A DNA stretch of 40,867 nucleotides, taken from Patescibacteria group bacterium. Lineage in GTDB: Bacteria > Patescibacteriota > Patescibacteriia > UBA9570. This document shows, in pieces, positions 15,544 to 25,047 of this stretch (position 1 is the stretch's first letter; every line of letters begins with the position of its first letter). The notes below the pieces were generated by a model. That model did no database searches. It was not told the origin of the DNA and saw only the letters and a program-made list of their open reading frames with translations. Made by a program: the position numbers and the translations under genes. The DNA is taken from assembly GCA_024277435.1 (NCBI GenBank), contig JAJRVJ010000022.1:1-40867 (forward strand), given 5' to 3'.

Positions 15544-16470
15544 TTATTTGTTCTTATATAGCTCATCTACCAACCCCTGAAGCTTGGATGGTAATGGAGA
15601 GTAAAATTCCTGCTCTACACCATCCAGGTCTTTGAATATAAGGCGTTCTGCATGTAAAAATAGACGCTGCAAATCTGATCGAGAATGGAACTTCTTTGGA
15701 CGATATACCTCATCACCAACCACATGATTATCAATAGCATTAAGATGTACCCGAATCTGATGGGTGCGACCAGTATAGATTTGTACACGAAGCAATGCGT
15801 AATGTTGAAATTGCTCTATCACCTCATATTCTGTGCGAGCAGGTTTTCCCGAACCATCCGGATGAGCGGCCATCCGTGTTCTGTCGCGCTGGGAACGTGA
15901 AATTGATAGATCAATCTCGCCAGCTGCCTGCGACATAACGCCATGCACCAATGTTATGTAATGCTTTATTACTGTACGCTGCTGAAACTGGGATTTTAAA
16001 TGCTCAAACATTTCGGGAGTTCTTGCAATTACCATTATTCCCGAAACATCTTTATCGAGACGATGTACAATTCCTGGACGCATAGAATCATCCCCAATTT
16101 CTACTATCTCTGGATAGCGTGCTAACAAACCACTTACGAGCGTGTCGTTTTCATAATGCGCACTACCGGGATGCACAATTAAACCAGCTGGCTTATTAAT
16201 AACAATATATGTATCCGATTCTTCTAGTACTTCAAATCGAACTTTTTTGTTAGCTTGCAAAATAAACGCCGCCGTCTCTTTTAAGACAGAATCATCCACG
16301 TTGATTACATCACCCTCCCTTAAAGCGTAATGCTTCGTTACTGCGGCATCATTCACAGTGATGAGACCTGCTTTAATATGCTTTTGCAGAGTTGATCGTG
16401 AAATATCTTTAAATTGCTTTGCAACAATTCGATCAAGCCGATCACCAATTGGAGGATTAGAGATAATCAC
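15544..16470 (-). CDS. RluA/RluD-family pseudouridine synthase
   Basis: This 308-residue enzyme isomerises uridine in 23S rRNA or tRNA. An N-terminal S4 RNA-binding domain (GDRLDRIVAKQF, SRSTLQKHIKAGLITVN) is followed by the catalytic domain with HRLDKDVSGIMVIA, whose Asp is the catalytic residue. TGRTHQIRVH and INKPAGLIVHPG are further family motifs. The domain order is that of RluD, but the target cannot be told from sequence. Translation starts at GTG (16470), overlapping the LOG-family gene by 14 bases, so it is translationally coupled. Confidence 0.92.
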   Translation of the reverse strand: MIISNPPIGDRLDRIVAKQFKDISRSTLQKHIKAGLITVNDAAVTKHYALREGDVINVDDSVLKETAAFILQANKKVRFEVLEESDTYIVINKPAGLIVHPGSAHYENDTLVSGLLARYPEIVEIGDDSMRPGIVHRLDKDVSGIMVIARTPEMFEHLKSQFQQRTVIKHYITLVHGVMSQAAGEIDLSISRSQRDRTRMAAHPDGSGKPARTEYEVIEQFQHYALLRVQIYTGRTHQIRVHLNAIDNHVVGDEVYRPKKFHSRSDLQRLFLHAERLIFKDLDGVEQEFYSPLPSKLQGLVDELYKNK

Positions 16471-17221
16471 TCGACTTGGTTTTACGAATAATCTTCATTG
16501 CATCTTCTGCTTTATCAAGAATAGTGTAGAGCTTACGATCTGCTGCATCAATAGCTTGATGATGTTCTAATATTTCATATTTAATAAATTTATCAAGCGC
16601 TCCCCAATACTCACTTCCCATTAATATTACCGGCACCTTTGGCATCTTCTTTGTTTGAATAAGTGTAAGTACCTCAAATACTTCATCGATTGTTCCGAAC
16701 CCGCCAGGGAATACTACAAAAGCTTGCGAAGGACTTGTAAGCATCACTTTGCGTGTAAAGAAGTAATGAAAACCAAGTCCACGTTTTACATGCGGGTTTA
16801 CTCGTTGCTCATGTGGTAATTCAATATTCAATCCAAGAGATTCTCCACCGTTGTCGCTAGCTCCCTTATTAGCAGCCTCCATTACTCCTGGTCCACCGCC
16901 TGTGATAACAGTGTATCCCGCTTTTGCCAGCAATCCACCAAGCTTTTCAGCCTCTTTATAATAGCGCGTACCTGGTTGTGTGCGAGCCGAGCCAAATATG
17001 GTAATCTCGTTCTTCTGACCAGAGAGAAACTCATACCCATCTACCAATTCTGCCATAATACGAAAAATGCGCCATGATGCCACCCCGCCTCGTTTATTTA
17101 CATCATGTGGATGAATAATTTCACCACGACTAATAGCAATTCGCTTTTGCTCTTTCTTTGTAAGCTTTTTTGCAGGATGATATTGTTTATGTTGAGGATG
17201 TGTACCGTACTTCTTGGCCAT
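16457..17221 (-). CDS. LOG-family protein (TIGR00730 type; possible nucleotide 5'-monophosphate phosphoribohydrolase)
   Basis: The protein has 254 residues with a Rossmann fold. Family motifs are clear: FGSARTQPG, GYTVITGGGPGVMEAANKGA, and VFPGGFGTIDEVFEV, the PGGxGTxxE signature that forms the active site of LOG enzymes. Characterised members cleave base from nucleotide monophosphates (cytokinin activation, purine salvage). The N-terminal ~60 residues are basic and not part of the core. It overlaps the downstream pseudouridine synthase. The start region is divergent from the PHP gene, with 48 bp between them. Confidence 0.9.
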   Translation of the reverse strand: MAKKYGTHPQHKQYHPAKKLTKKEQKRIAISRGEIIHPHDVNKRGGVASWRIFRIMAELVDGYEFLSGQKNEITIFGSARTQPGTRYYKEAEKLGGLLAKAGYTVITGGGPGVMEAANKGASDNGGESLGLNIELPHEQRVNPHVKRGLGFHYFFTRKVMLTSPSQAFVVFPGGFGTIDEVFEVLTLIQTKKMPKVPVILMGSEYWGALDKFIKYEILEHHQAIDAADRKLYTILDKAEDAMKIIRKTKSSDYL

Positions 17222-17269
17222 ATGATAGAATGTATCAGATTATTAAAGACAGTTGTTATCATACCATAA

Positions 17270-18739
17270 ATGCTAAAAAATATGTCAGCAAAACTACTCA
17301 CCGATTATCATTTTCATCCCAATCTATCAAAATCTGACTATCGAGCATATCGAAAGGCCCGTATGCTATGGCAACGGTTCGCTGAAAAACAGGTTGATGT
17401 TGTTGTAATTACGGAACATGTATTTAAGAATCCGGAACGTGCTTATCGAATCATGGAGGAAACGCGGCCAGATGATGCCACTACGATTATCTTTCCAGGG
17501 ATTGAAGGGCTAACAGCTGAGGGAGTTGATTTCATCATCTTTACAAAAGACACATCAATCTATGAACATCAAAAATTAATGGTTCCTAAACAGCTTGATG
17601 TATTTGGAATGATTACCTATGTACAAAAGTATGACCATCTATTCGCCAGCATCGCCCACCCATTTAGCCCTGGGCACTCTGGATTAGTAAATCATATTGG
17701 TTTAGAAGCTGGCAAGCGAGCTGTTAATGAGCTTGGGGCAATGGAAATATCTAATCCGTGCTTCCGTGGCCTTATCCGAGTAATGGATGTAACGCGGTTT
17801 AGTCTAATCAAAAAACGGCAACGCAAATGGATGGATATGACACGTCAGGTTCCAGAAGATTTTTTTGATGCAAGCAAAATACAATTGTATACTGGTGGCT
17901 CCGACGCTCATGTCATTGTAGAAATTGGTAGCGGCCTACTTGTTCCACATGATGGGGAGCTCACGCACGATAATATATTCAATACCATTACACATAATAC
18001 ATCTACCGAGTTTCAAGAAACCGACGAGCCAATCTATTTTTGGTTGGGATTATATAAATCATATAGCGTTGCTATTGAATCACTTACTAAAGCCTTTCGC
18101 CTATATGAAGGTAGATTATATCAACAAGATGATAAGTTTACTAATTTTTATAGTGAGGCTGAAAAAGAAGCTGTATTAGCATTGCGAAAAAAACGCGTAG
18201 AAATTCTTAAGCCAATGCTTAATTTCCTAACGTACTTTCATGTAACGCCGCGCTTACTGAATATTATTGCGATGGCATCAGTTGTAAGCGGCTTTGTTCT
18301 ACTTTATAGCCACGTATTACTTGGTAGCGCACTATTTGTAATATACTTAAGCTGCACCAGCATTACAGGTGCCTTGGCTCGATATCAAGATACCGAATCA
18401 GAAGCTGGAGCCATTATGAAGATCGCTGTACATTACGTAGCGTTACTCACGCCAATTCTTACTACCATATGGAATGAATGGGGTGATCCATTTTGGGCTG
18501 CACTATACCTGGGCGTGTACACAATTATGCTGTGGCAAATTATTACCTTAAATCAAATCGGACAACCAATTCGTTTAGTTATCCGATCTAAATATTTTAT
18601 TATCGGAGCAATCTTTCTTTACGCAATAACCGATATAAACATCATTACCGAATTACTCATCGGGTTCTCTGTATACATGGTTATTATGAATGCTTGGATG
18701 CTCTTCCGGCTACGGGCAGCGCTACAACAGCAGTCCTAG
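17270..18739 (+). CDS. PHP-domain phosphoesterase fused to a degenerate CDP-alcohol phosphatidyltransferase-like membrane domain
   Basis: The protein has 489 residues. The first ~280 form a PHP domain with all metal-binding blocks: [28 protein letters not shown] and GGSDAH; such domains hydrolyse phosphoesters. From ~320 to the end there are about six membrane helices containing T-G-x2-A-R-x8-G-x3-K-x3-H at residues 366-388. This matches exactly the spacing of the CDP-alcohol phosphatidyltransferase signature D-x2-D-G-x2-A-R-x8-G-x3-D-x3-D. All four catalytic Asp are replaced (T363, T366, K384, H388). The membrane part is therefore probably a non-catalytic anchor or binding domain. A second ATG lies 12 bases downstream. 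The last four bases overlap the convergent FKBP gene. Confidence 0.8.
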   Translation: MLKNMSAKLLTDYHFHPNLSKSDYRAYRKARMLWQRFAEKQVDVVVITEHVFKNPERAYRIMEETRPDDATTIIFPGIEGLTAEGVDFIIFTKDTSIYEHQKLMVPKQLDVFGMITYVQKYDHLFASIAHPFSPGHSGLVNHIGLEAGKRAVNELGAMEISNPCFRGLIRVMDVTRFSLIKKRQRKWMDMTRQVPEDFFDASKIQLYTGGSDAHVIVEIGSGLLVPHDGELTHDNIFNTITHNTSTEFQETDEPIYFWLGLYKSYSVAIESLTKAFRLYEGRLYQQDDKFTNFYSEAEKEAVLALRKKRVEILKPMLNFLTYFHVTPRLLNIIAMASVVSGFVLLYSHVLLGSALFVIYLSCTSITGALARYQDTESEAGAIMKIAVHYVALLTPILTTIWNEWGDPFWAALYLGVYTIMLWQIITLNQIGQPIRLVIRSKYFIIGAIFLYAITDINIITELLIGFSVYMVIMNAWMLFRLRAALQQQS

Positions 18740-19452
18740 TTGATTTCTAGCAACTCAACTTCAAATGTAAGTGTAGAATTTGCTGGAATAGTACCTACCG
18801 CTCTACTTCCATATCCAAGATCTGGAGGAATTACTAATGTGCGAGTACCGCCTACAGCCATACCGGCTACTCCCTCATCCCATCCTGCAATTACTTGTCC
18901 AGCTCCTAAATCAAATTCAAACGGCGTGCCTCTATCACGAGAACTATCAAATTGAGTTCCATCATCAAGTGTTCCTACATAATGTACCGATACTTCATCG
19001 CCAGCTTGAGCCACTTGACCGTCTCCCACAACATCATCGATGTAACGTAAGCCTGTTTCAGTTTCTATAGATACTTCATCTCGTTCAACACGAACCTCGG
19101 TAACGTCTGCCGGGTTATCTTCACACGTTCTTGCTACTTCATCCCAACATTGATCACCGCCACAATCACAGCCCTCTGTAAAAGCCTGTGTACATATCAC
19201 TCCCGAATCAGCAGCGGCTGCACAACTATCTACACATCCGTTAGAAAATGTTTTCCACGTTCCTCCAGATTCCTCACAATCAGTAATTTGGGTCTGTTCA
19301 GAATTTGTTGGTGCATTGACGTTACTATTCTCTGTTACGGTTGTTTCGTTTGTATTCTTATTTTCATTAACTGTACTGGTAGTCGAGGTACAGCCAGCTG
19401 TTACAGCGATAGCAGTAATAATTATTCCTAACGTAATAAGCGATTTGTTCAT
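18736..19452 (-). CDS. Lipoprotein with Cys-rich module and FKBP-type peptidyl-prolyl isomerase domain
   Basis: The protein has 238 residues. A lipoprotein signal ends in the lipobox TAGC (Cys about residue 21), followed by a Thr/Asn-rich linker. Residues ~58-112 form a compact module with eight cysteines ([19 protein letters not shown] then [10 protein letters not shown]), likely four disulfides. The C-terminal ~105 residues are a complete FKBP domain: [39 protein letters not shown], and [16 protein letters not shown], with the rotamase-pocket aromatic residues kept. It would act on proline bonds of secreted proteins at the outer face of the membrane. It converges on the PHP gene with a 4-base overlap. 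Confidence 0.92.
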   Translation of the reverse strand: MNKSLITLGIIITAIAVTAGCTSTTSTVNENKNTNETTVTENSNVNAPTNSEQTQITDCEESGGTWKTFSNGCVDSCAAAADSGVICTQAFTEGCDCGGDQCWDEVARTCEDNPADVTEVRVERDEVSIETETGLRYIDDVVGDGQVAQAGDEVSVHYVGTLDDGTQFDSSRDRGTPFEFDLGAGQVIAGWDEGVAGMAVGGTRTLVIPPDLGYGSRAVGTIPANSTLTFEVELLEIN

Positions 19453-19468
19453 AGTGTGTGTAATTTAA

Positions 19469-20629
19469 TTATGCGACAAAATAATTTTGCGAATGGAATA
19501 GTATTCCAAGTAACTGTAGGATGCCAGAAAATACGATGATTGTCCAAAGTACATATCTGCTTTTTATCAACAGTGCGCCCATAATAAATATCGGGAATAC
19601 TAAAAGCACATAACGAGGATACGATACTAAATCTCCGGTGAGAGCGGGAACCAATCCAACGCTGAGTGCATATATAAAATGCGTAGAATCAAGTTTTTTC
19701 CAAATATAATATAGCGTTACTACAAATCCAATAAAGAATAGCCTGTTTACTATTGAGGTATTTACATTGTGCCAACTCCAATCTACATTTATCCAATTAA
19801 GTTTTATCCACTCAATAGGATGCACTAGGTATTGTAGAGAATTTTGAGAATCGAATTGACTGGCAGCATTTATAAATGCTAAGGCATCACCCGTGCGAAA
19901 ATACATAAATATCAGGTATCCACCAAAACTTACTGCGGCTACCAGTAGGGCCGTGGGGAAGGCTCGTAATAACCGTTGCGACTGTCCTGTGCACCGCTGC
20001 TGTAATAGTTGCCAGGCAATAGCGGGAATTACCAATATACCTTGCGGACGCACCCAAACCAGTGCCGCTGATAGCGTTATCAACCACAATCCTCGCACTC
20101 TATATGCTGCGTATAGTGCGCCAATAGCAAGTAATAGAAACAAACCCTCGTTATACGCAATGTGCATATATAATGCTGTAGGAAATGCAAGAAATAATCC
20201 TACGGTCTTCCAGGCAACGATGCGATTTTTCCACCAGCGCACAAAATGAAATAACAATACTACCGCACCCAGCGATGTAATTGCACTCACTATCCAAGCA
20301 GCAAGTACTACGCCACCCGGTAGCACTGCATCCGTAACTTTTATAAGTACCGGATACAGTGGGAAAAATGCGTTACTGATGTGTTTCGGCTGATATAGAT
20401 GCTCTGCAATATATACATAATGCTGCGTATCCCACGTGGCAAATGATGTCGCCAACGTAACGGCTTGCTCTGGCTGATATATAAAATTCGCATCATAGCA
20501 CTCTCCACAAAACGGTAATGTAGCATTTGCGGCTACAATAGTAATTATCACTACTACTTTAATTGCAATAACCAATGCTGCGAGTAATTGAATATCACGA
20601 TCGAGAGTAAGTGTGTGAATCCATTTCAT
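19469..20629 (-). CDS. Polytopic mannosyltransferase-like protein (PIG-V/COG5542 type)
   Basis: The protein has 386 residues and about 9-10 membrane helices. The first external loop has TWDTQHYVYIAEHLY, and FFPLYPVLIKV follows. These are the typical acidic/aromatic blocks of GT-C glycosyltransferases of the PIG-V-like family, which use polyprenyl-phosphate sugars; the donor is likely polyprenyl-P-mannose, by family inference only. It lies 16 bp upstream of the FKBP lipoprotein gene in the same direction. A TACAAT box (20635-20640) ends five bases before the ATG, suggesting a leaderless start. Confidence 0.8.
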   Translation of the reverse strand: MKWIHTLTLDRDIQLLAALVIAIKVVVIITIVAANATLPFCGECYDANFIYQPEQAVTLATSFATWDTQHYVYIAEHLYQPKHISNAFFPLYPVLIKVTDAVLPGGVVLAAWIVSAITSLGAVVLLFHFVRWWKNRIVAWKTVGLFLAFPTALYMHIAYNEGLFLLLAIGALYAAYRVRGLWLITLSAALVWVRPQGILVIPAIAWQLLQQRCTGQSQRLLRAFPTALLVAAVSFGGYLIFMYFRTGDALAFINAASQFDSQNSLQYLVHPIEWIKLNWINVDWSWHNVNTSIVNRLFFIGFVVTLYYIWKKLDSTHFIYALSVGLVPALTGDLVSYPRYVLLVFPIFIMGALLIKSRYVLWTIIVFSGILQLLGILFHSQNYFVA

Positions 20630-20653
20630 GATGTATTGTAAGAATTACTATTG

Positions 20654-20726
20654 TACCCCTAGATGGAATTGAACCATCGACCCCAGTCTTATAAGGACTG
20701 TGCTCTAACCACTGAGCTATAGGGGC
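20654..20726 (-). tRNA. tRNA-Ile (UAU)
   Basis: Minus-strand cloverleaf of 73 bases: acceptor GCCCCTA/TAGGGGT (with a G1-U72 wobble), D-arm TAGCTCAGTGGTTAGAGC, anticodon stem CAGTC/GACTG, loop CTTATAA giving anticodon UAU, T-arm GATGGTTCAATTCCATC. It reads AUA directly. Most bacteria instead use a CAU anticodon modified to lysidine by TilS. CCA is not encoded. It lies between two membrane-protein genes on the same strand. Confidence 0.92.
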
Positions 20727-20767
20727 TTGTTATTAACCGGGCCTATCCAATTGTACTGGAGGCTATT

Positions 20768-21733
20768 TTATGTAGGCTTGGAAAATATACGAACAAGTTT
20801 ACTGTGGTGCTTTTCTGATTGTACTCGTTTAAATAATATTGTCCATGCGCTCCACTGCCAGGTTGAGAAAATTGCGCTAAACAGTATTAATTCCAATGCA
20901 TACACAACTGTGCCAACAAATATGCCATTAAATAATTGATCGCTCACACTATCCGCTGGCACCATTGTTACCGTTGCAAGATATGGTGCGGTTACTAGAG
21001 CTGCAACCAGTACTATAGCAATATTCACTGCTAACGCGATAACAAATACTATGATGGCCATTTCAACCGTGACTAGTATATTATTAAAAAATAATTTTCC
21101 GCCGGCTTGCAGTGCTTCCCAAAGGTGCTCATTCTGCAGCACAATATAATTCGCTGCATACCGTGCAATGAATGAAACTATCAACACCAAAGGAATAAGA
21201 AAAATTGATCCAACGAATAGCAATAATTTGTACTGTTCTGCGCCATTATCTGTTATACCTATATTCGCTACCACTGTAACCATTAACAACGTAAGGAGGG
21301 TAATTGATAAATACGTAATCATATTTAATACAAATAACTGTGCGGCATGAGTGTGTCCATGCTTAAATGCCTGCACAAACGTTACTTGCTTACGATCTGC
21401 CATATGAATCAATCCGCCCTCAGCAACCATTGCCATGTATACCACAACAGCCATCGAAGCTAATAGCAGAATAAAGAACGTCCACGCCTGTGCATTACCA
21501 GCTTGTAATGCAACCAAGACATTATTGAGAGCTATAAACCATCTTTGTTCGGCCCAAAAATTGAGACTTAAAAAACTACCATCACTCACTAATGAATTCA
21601 CATAGCGTAAGTAACGATCAATTTCTCCCCCAGTCCCTACAATTAATGTAGCGAATAAACCTAGGATCCAGAGATTAGCGTGCTTTACAGTAAACTGCCA
21701 AGCTTCGCTAATTACATCTTTATAGAGTTTCAT
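20768..21733 (-). CDS. Polytopic membrane protein, unknown
   Basis: The 321-residue protein has about six hydrophobic segments and starts MKLYKDVISEAWQFTVKHANLWILGLFATL. That pattern (an amphipathic start, a short Lys/His turn, then a long helix) is common in uncharacterised CPR and archaeal membrane proteins. The region EHLWEALQAGGKLFFNN before a further helix pair is typical of the same group. No catalytic motif is seen. It lies 25 bp after ftsH on the same strand and may be co-transcribed with it; tRNA-Ile follows. Confidence 0.7.
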   Translation of the reverse strand: MKLYKDVISEAWQFTVKHANLWILGLFATLIVGTGGEIDRYLRYVNSLVSDGSFLSLNFWAEQRWFIALNNVLVALQAGNAQAWTFFILLLASMAVVVYMAMVAEGGLIHMADRKQVTFVQAFKHGHTHAAQLFVLNMITYLSITLLTLLMVTVVANIGITDNGAEQYKLLLFVGSIFLIPLVLIVSFIARYAANYIVLQNEHLWEALQAGGKLFFNNILVTVEMAIIVFVIALAVNIAIVLVAALVTAPYLATVTMVPADSVSDQLFNGIFVGTVVYALELILFSAIFSTWQWSAWTILFKRVQSEKHHSKLVRIFSKPT

Positions 21734-21758
21734 ACCTCTTATACTATCAGTTTTAGTA

Positions 21759-23621
21759 TTACTTTGTCATCAGAGCTTCAAATTGCTCTCGTTCCAACGT
21801 CTCTTTTTCTATTAGCACAGTAGCTACTTCATCCAGTTTATCACGATGTGTTTTAAGAATATCTCGAGCTACATCATGTGCTTCTTTAATCATTTTTTCT
21901 ACTGCTTCATCAATGCGTTGTGCTGTATTTTCTGAATAGTCACGTTTTTCTGAAAAATCCTTACCAAGAAATACCGCTTCACTAGGATGACCAAATGTGC
22001 GCAATCCCAGTTCTTCACTCATACCATATTGTGTTACTAGGCTGCGCGCTAATTTAGTAGCCTTTTGAAGATCACTGCTTGCGCCAGTAGTGATTTCACC
22101 AAATACCTCTTCTTCAGCCACTCTACCACCAAGCATCATGGCAATATCTGCTAGAAACTCAGATTTTGTATGTAAGCTCTTATCTTTTTCAGGAAGTTTC
22201 AATGTATACCCACCAGCTCTACCGCGAGAGATAATAGAAATCTTATGTACAGGATCGGCATGTTCTGAATAATACGCTACCAATGCGTGACCACCTTCGT
22301 GATAGGCAGTAACATTTTGTTCTTTTTTATCAATCACCGCAGATTTACGAGCCGGGCCAAGCATTACCCTTTCAATGGAATCAAGACAATCTTGCATGGA
22401 AATACTTTTCTTTTCTTGACGCGCTGCAAGAATGGCAGCTTCGTTCAATATATTTTCTAAGTCCGCTCCCGAAAATCCTGGAGTGCGTTGTGCGATATCT
22501 TTTAATTTCACGTCTTCATCAAGTGGCTTTTTCTTTGAATGCACTTTTAGAATAGCTTCACGATCTGCGATATTTGGAGAATCTAATGTAACGTGACGAT
22601 CAAAACGACCAGGTCGTAATAGCGCAGGATCTAATACGTCAGGCCGATTCGTAGCTGCAATAACTATAACTTTTGTTTCGTTATCAAAGCCATCCATTTC
22701 AACCAAAATTTGATTTAAGGTTTGTTCACGCTCATCATGCGATCCGCCTAAGCCAGTTCCACGTTGACGACCAACTGCATCAATTTCATCTACAAATACA
22801 ATTGCCGGTGCATGTTGCTTTGCTTTCTTAAAGAGATCACGTACACGTGACGCGCCAACTCCTACAAACATCTCTACGAATTCTGAACCAGAGATATGAT
22901 GAAATGGCACATTAGCTTCACCTGCAACAGCGCGCGCCATTAATGTTTTACCGGTACCAGGAGGACCAACTAGTAGAACTCCGCTAGGAACTTTAGCTCC
23001 TAATGCTGTGTATTTTTCTGGATTCTTTAAGAAATCTACAACTTCTTCAAGCTCCTCTTTGGCTTCATTATTGCCAGCCACATCAGCAAAGCGTACCTTT
23101 TTCTTATTCTTATCTTTATCCTTATCGTCATCTTTAGTCTTACCGAATGTCATCGCTTTACTATTCATACCCTGCACTTGGCGCATCATAAACCAGAGAA
23201 TTAAGCCAATCACTAAAATACTAATCAATCCAGGAGAGATAATTGATAGCCAATATGTCCAGCCTGTATTACTTTTTACAACAATATTAAGGTTGCTAAT
23301 ATCTTCTTCTGATAATCCATTCTGGGCTAACAACTCTGTAAGTGGTTGCTGTGCTTCCTTTCGAGCTGTTACCACACTATCATCTTGCAACGTCATCTCA
23401 AGCAACTGATCGCTCTTAATGGTGATCTCTTTTACTTCATCATTCGCAATTTTTGCTACAGCTTCACTAACAGTTATCTCATCAGTCTTGTTTGTTGGCT
23501 CATTCACCAAGCTAAAGATGGCACCAATAACAATAAGAACAACTACAATGGTAATAAATTGACGGAACAATTGAGGGCCTTTTGACTTAGGTATTTTGGG
23601 CATACGTGGAGTATTTGCCAT
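21759..23621 (-). CDS. ftsH: ATP-dependent zinc metalloprotease FtsH
   Basis: FtsH is the membrane-bound AAA+ protease that degrades misfolded membrane proteins and regulators. The protein has 620 residues with two N-terminal membrane helices (~19-38 and ~122-143) around an external domain. A highly charged linker ([12 protein letters not shown]) follows, then the AAA module with Walker [10 protein letters not shown], Walker [12 protein letters not shown] and the second region of homology [19 protein letters not shown]. The peptidase has the zinc motif HEGGH and the distal Asp-containing [12 protein letters not shown]. It lies 15 bp downstream of rpsA, but a TATAAT box (23630-23635) eight bases before its ATG may give a separate leaderless transcript. 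Confidence 0.97.
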   Translation of the reverse strand: MANTPRMPKIPKSKGPQLFRQFITIVVVLIVIGAIFSLVNEPTNKTDEITVSEAVAKIANDEVKEITIKSDQLLEMTLQDDSVVTARKEAQQPLTELLAQNGLSEEDISNLNIVVKSNTGWTYWLSIISPGLISILVIGLILWFMMRQVQGMNSKAMTFGKTKDDDKDKDKNKKKVRFADVAGNNEAKEELEEVVDFLKNPEKYTALGAKVPSGVLLVGPPGTGKTLMARAVAGEANVPFHHISGSEFVEMFVGVGASRVRDLFKKAKQHAPAIVFVDEIDAVGRQRGTGLGGSHDEREQTLNQILVEMDGFDNETKVIVIAATNRPDVLDPALLRPGRFDRHVTLDSPNIADREAILKVHSKKKPLDEDVKLKDIAQRTPGFSGADLENILNEAAILAARQEKKSISMQDCLDSIERVMLGPARKSAVIDKKEQNVTAYHEGGHALVAYYSEHADPVHKISIISRGRAGGYTLKLPEKDKSLHTKSEFLADIAMMLGGRVAEEEVFGEITTGASSDLQKATKLARSLVTQYGMSEELGLRTFGHPSEAVFLGKDFSEKRDYSENTAQRIDEAVEKMIKEAHDVARDILKTHRDKLDEVATVLIEKETLEREQFEALMTK

Positions 23622-23636
23622 AGGATAGTATTATAT

Positions 23637-24857
23637 TTATTCGGCTGGTTTTTCTTCTGGAGCTTCTACCTTAGCTTCCTCGTTCACCGCAGGTGCTTCT
23701 TCTTTAGCTGGAGTTTCCTTCGCTACAACTTCTTCAGGTTTAGCTTCGGTAGGCTTTTCTTCCTTCTTTTCGTGCAATACTTTGTACGATAAACCAAGGC
23801 GATGTTTCTTTGGTTCAACAGAGATAATTTTAAACTCTGCCTCTTCACCTTCAGTAACAATTTCACCTGGGCTTGATAATTTACGATAGGATAACTCGGA
23901 GATATGACATAATCCATGAATATCTTCATCAAGCTCTACAAACACTCCAAATGGATTTATTTTCAATACTGTACCCTTCACAACATCTCCGATGTTATAT
24001 TTTTCTGCTACTACTTGCCACGGATCAATTTGCAAGTTACGGATACTTAATGAAATCTTTGAATCATCAATACTGATAATTTCTGCCTTCACTTCATCCC
24101 CAACATTTAGGAAATCATTAGGGTCGTCAATTCGTTGCCAAGCAATTTCTGAAATATGCACTAATCCCTCAAGACCTTCTCCGAATTCAACGAATGCACC
24201 AAAGTCTACAACGCCGGTAATTTGCCCTTCAATGTTATCGCCAACTTTATATTGAGCAATTTTTTCTTGTTGCTGTTCAGCGCGAGCAAGTTTTTCTGAA
24301 ACAATTAACTTTCCTTCAACTTCATCAACATCAATTACCTTCACTTTAAAATCATTTCCAACGTAATCGAGTAAGCGTTCAAGAATTTTATTCTTGTTAC
24401 CACCTTCTACACGTGGATAATGTTCTACAGATAATTGTGAAACTGGCAGAAATCCAGATACGTTTCCTACACGAATAATAAGACCACCCTTATTGGCGTC
24501 CATAATTCTTGCATCAACTACAGTGTTCGCAGATAATAATGCATCTAAATTATCCCAAGCCTTACGATGTCCGGCTAGACGAAATGATAATTCAATTTGT
24601 CCATTTTCATTTTCTAATTCAAGAACAGTTGCCGTTGCGGGGTCTCCAGCTTTTAGATTGGAAAACTCACCTGATTCATCAAATAATTCTGGGCCACGTA
24701 CCACACCGGTAAGATAGCCATCTATATCAATGTGTACTTCATTTTTGGAAGATGTAATAACAATACCTTCAATGATATCATTAACGCTTGGTAATGGTAG
24801 ATCGCTATGTTGCTCCAAGAGAGCAGCCATTGCGGATTGTTGTTTATTTGGGGTCAT
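23637..24857 (-). CDS. rpsA: Ribosomal protein S1-like protein with four S1 domains
   Basis: The 406-residue protein has four S1 RNA-binding repeats. The third (NIEGQITGVVDFGAFVEFGEG...GLVHISEI) and fourth (VVKGTVLKINPFGVFVELDED...GLCHISELS) are the most canonical; the first two, near residues 24-90 and 105-175, are more diverged. A ~55-residue Glu/Pro/Ala/Lys tail ends the protein. S1 helps mRNA bind the 30S subunit; four to six repeats is the range for bacterial S1. The leader carries a hairpin (24905-24935) that could allow autoregulation, as S1 regulates its own mRNA in E. coli. No Shine-Dalgarno is seen. Confidence 0.92.
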   Translation of the reverse strand: MTPNKQQSAMAALLEQHSDLPLPSVNDIIEGIVITSSKNEVHIDIDGYLTGVVRGPELFDESGEFSNLKAGDPATATVLELENENGQIELSFRLAGHRKAWDNLDALLSANTVVDARIMDANKGGLIIRVGNVSGFLPVSQLSVEHYPRVEGGNKNKILERLLDYVGNDFKVKVIDVDEVEGKLIVSEKLARAEQQQEKIAQYKVGDNIEGQITGVVDFGAFVEFGEGLEGLVHISEIAWQRIDDPNDFLNVGDEVKAEIISIDDSKISLSIRNLQIDPWQVVAEKYNIGDVVKGTVLKINPFGVFVELDEDIHGLCHISELSYRKLSSPGEIVTEGEEAEFKIISVEPKKHRLGLSYKVLHEKKEEKPTEAKPEEVVAKETPAKEEAPAVNEEAKVEAPEEKPAE

Positions 24858-24904
24858 AAATAATTATTAAAGATTTAGCCGGACCTGACCAGAAGTCGCG
24901 GTAT

Positions 24905-24935
24905 CTTGGCACTACTTAAAGGTTATTTGGCCAAG
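24905..24935 (-). promoter_or_regulatory. Hairpin in the rpsA leader
   Basis: CTTGGC (24905-24910) pairs with GCCAAG (24930-24935) around a 19-base loop in the ~95-base rpsA leader. It may be an S1-binding structure for autoregulation; this is speculative. Confidence 0.4.
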
Positions 24936-24959
24936 AAATGTATAAATTTGAGCTTTCTG

Positions 24960-24988
24960 AGTATACTGGATGCCCTATTATATTGCAA
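24960..24988 (-). promoter_or_regulatory. Promoter of rpsA (and ftsH)
   Basis: On the minus strand: TTGCAA (24983-24988), 17 bp, TATACT (24960-24965). Start expected near 24953. Confidence 0.65.
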
Positions 24989-25008
24989 GGCTGAATCATA
25001 ATTATAGC

Positions 25009-25037
25009 TTGAAAAAGTGTTGAAAATACGCTATAAT
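25009..25037 (+). promoter_or_regulatory. Promoter with consensus -10 next to the ATG at 25048
   Basis: TTGAAA (25009-25014), 17 bp, TATAAT (25032-25037). The -10 box ends ten bases before the ATG, so the leader is nearly absent. Confidence 0.7.
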
Positions 25038-25047
25038 ACGTTAACAT

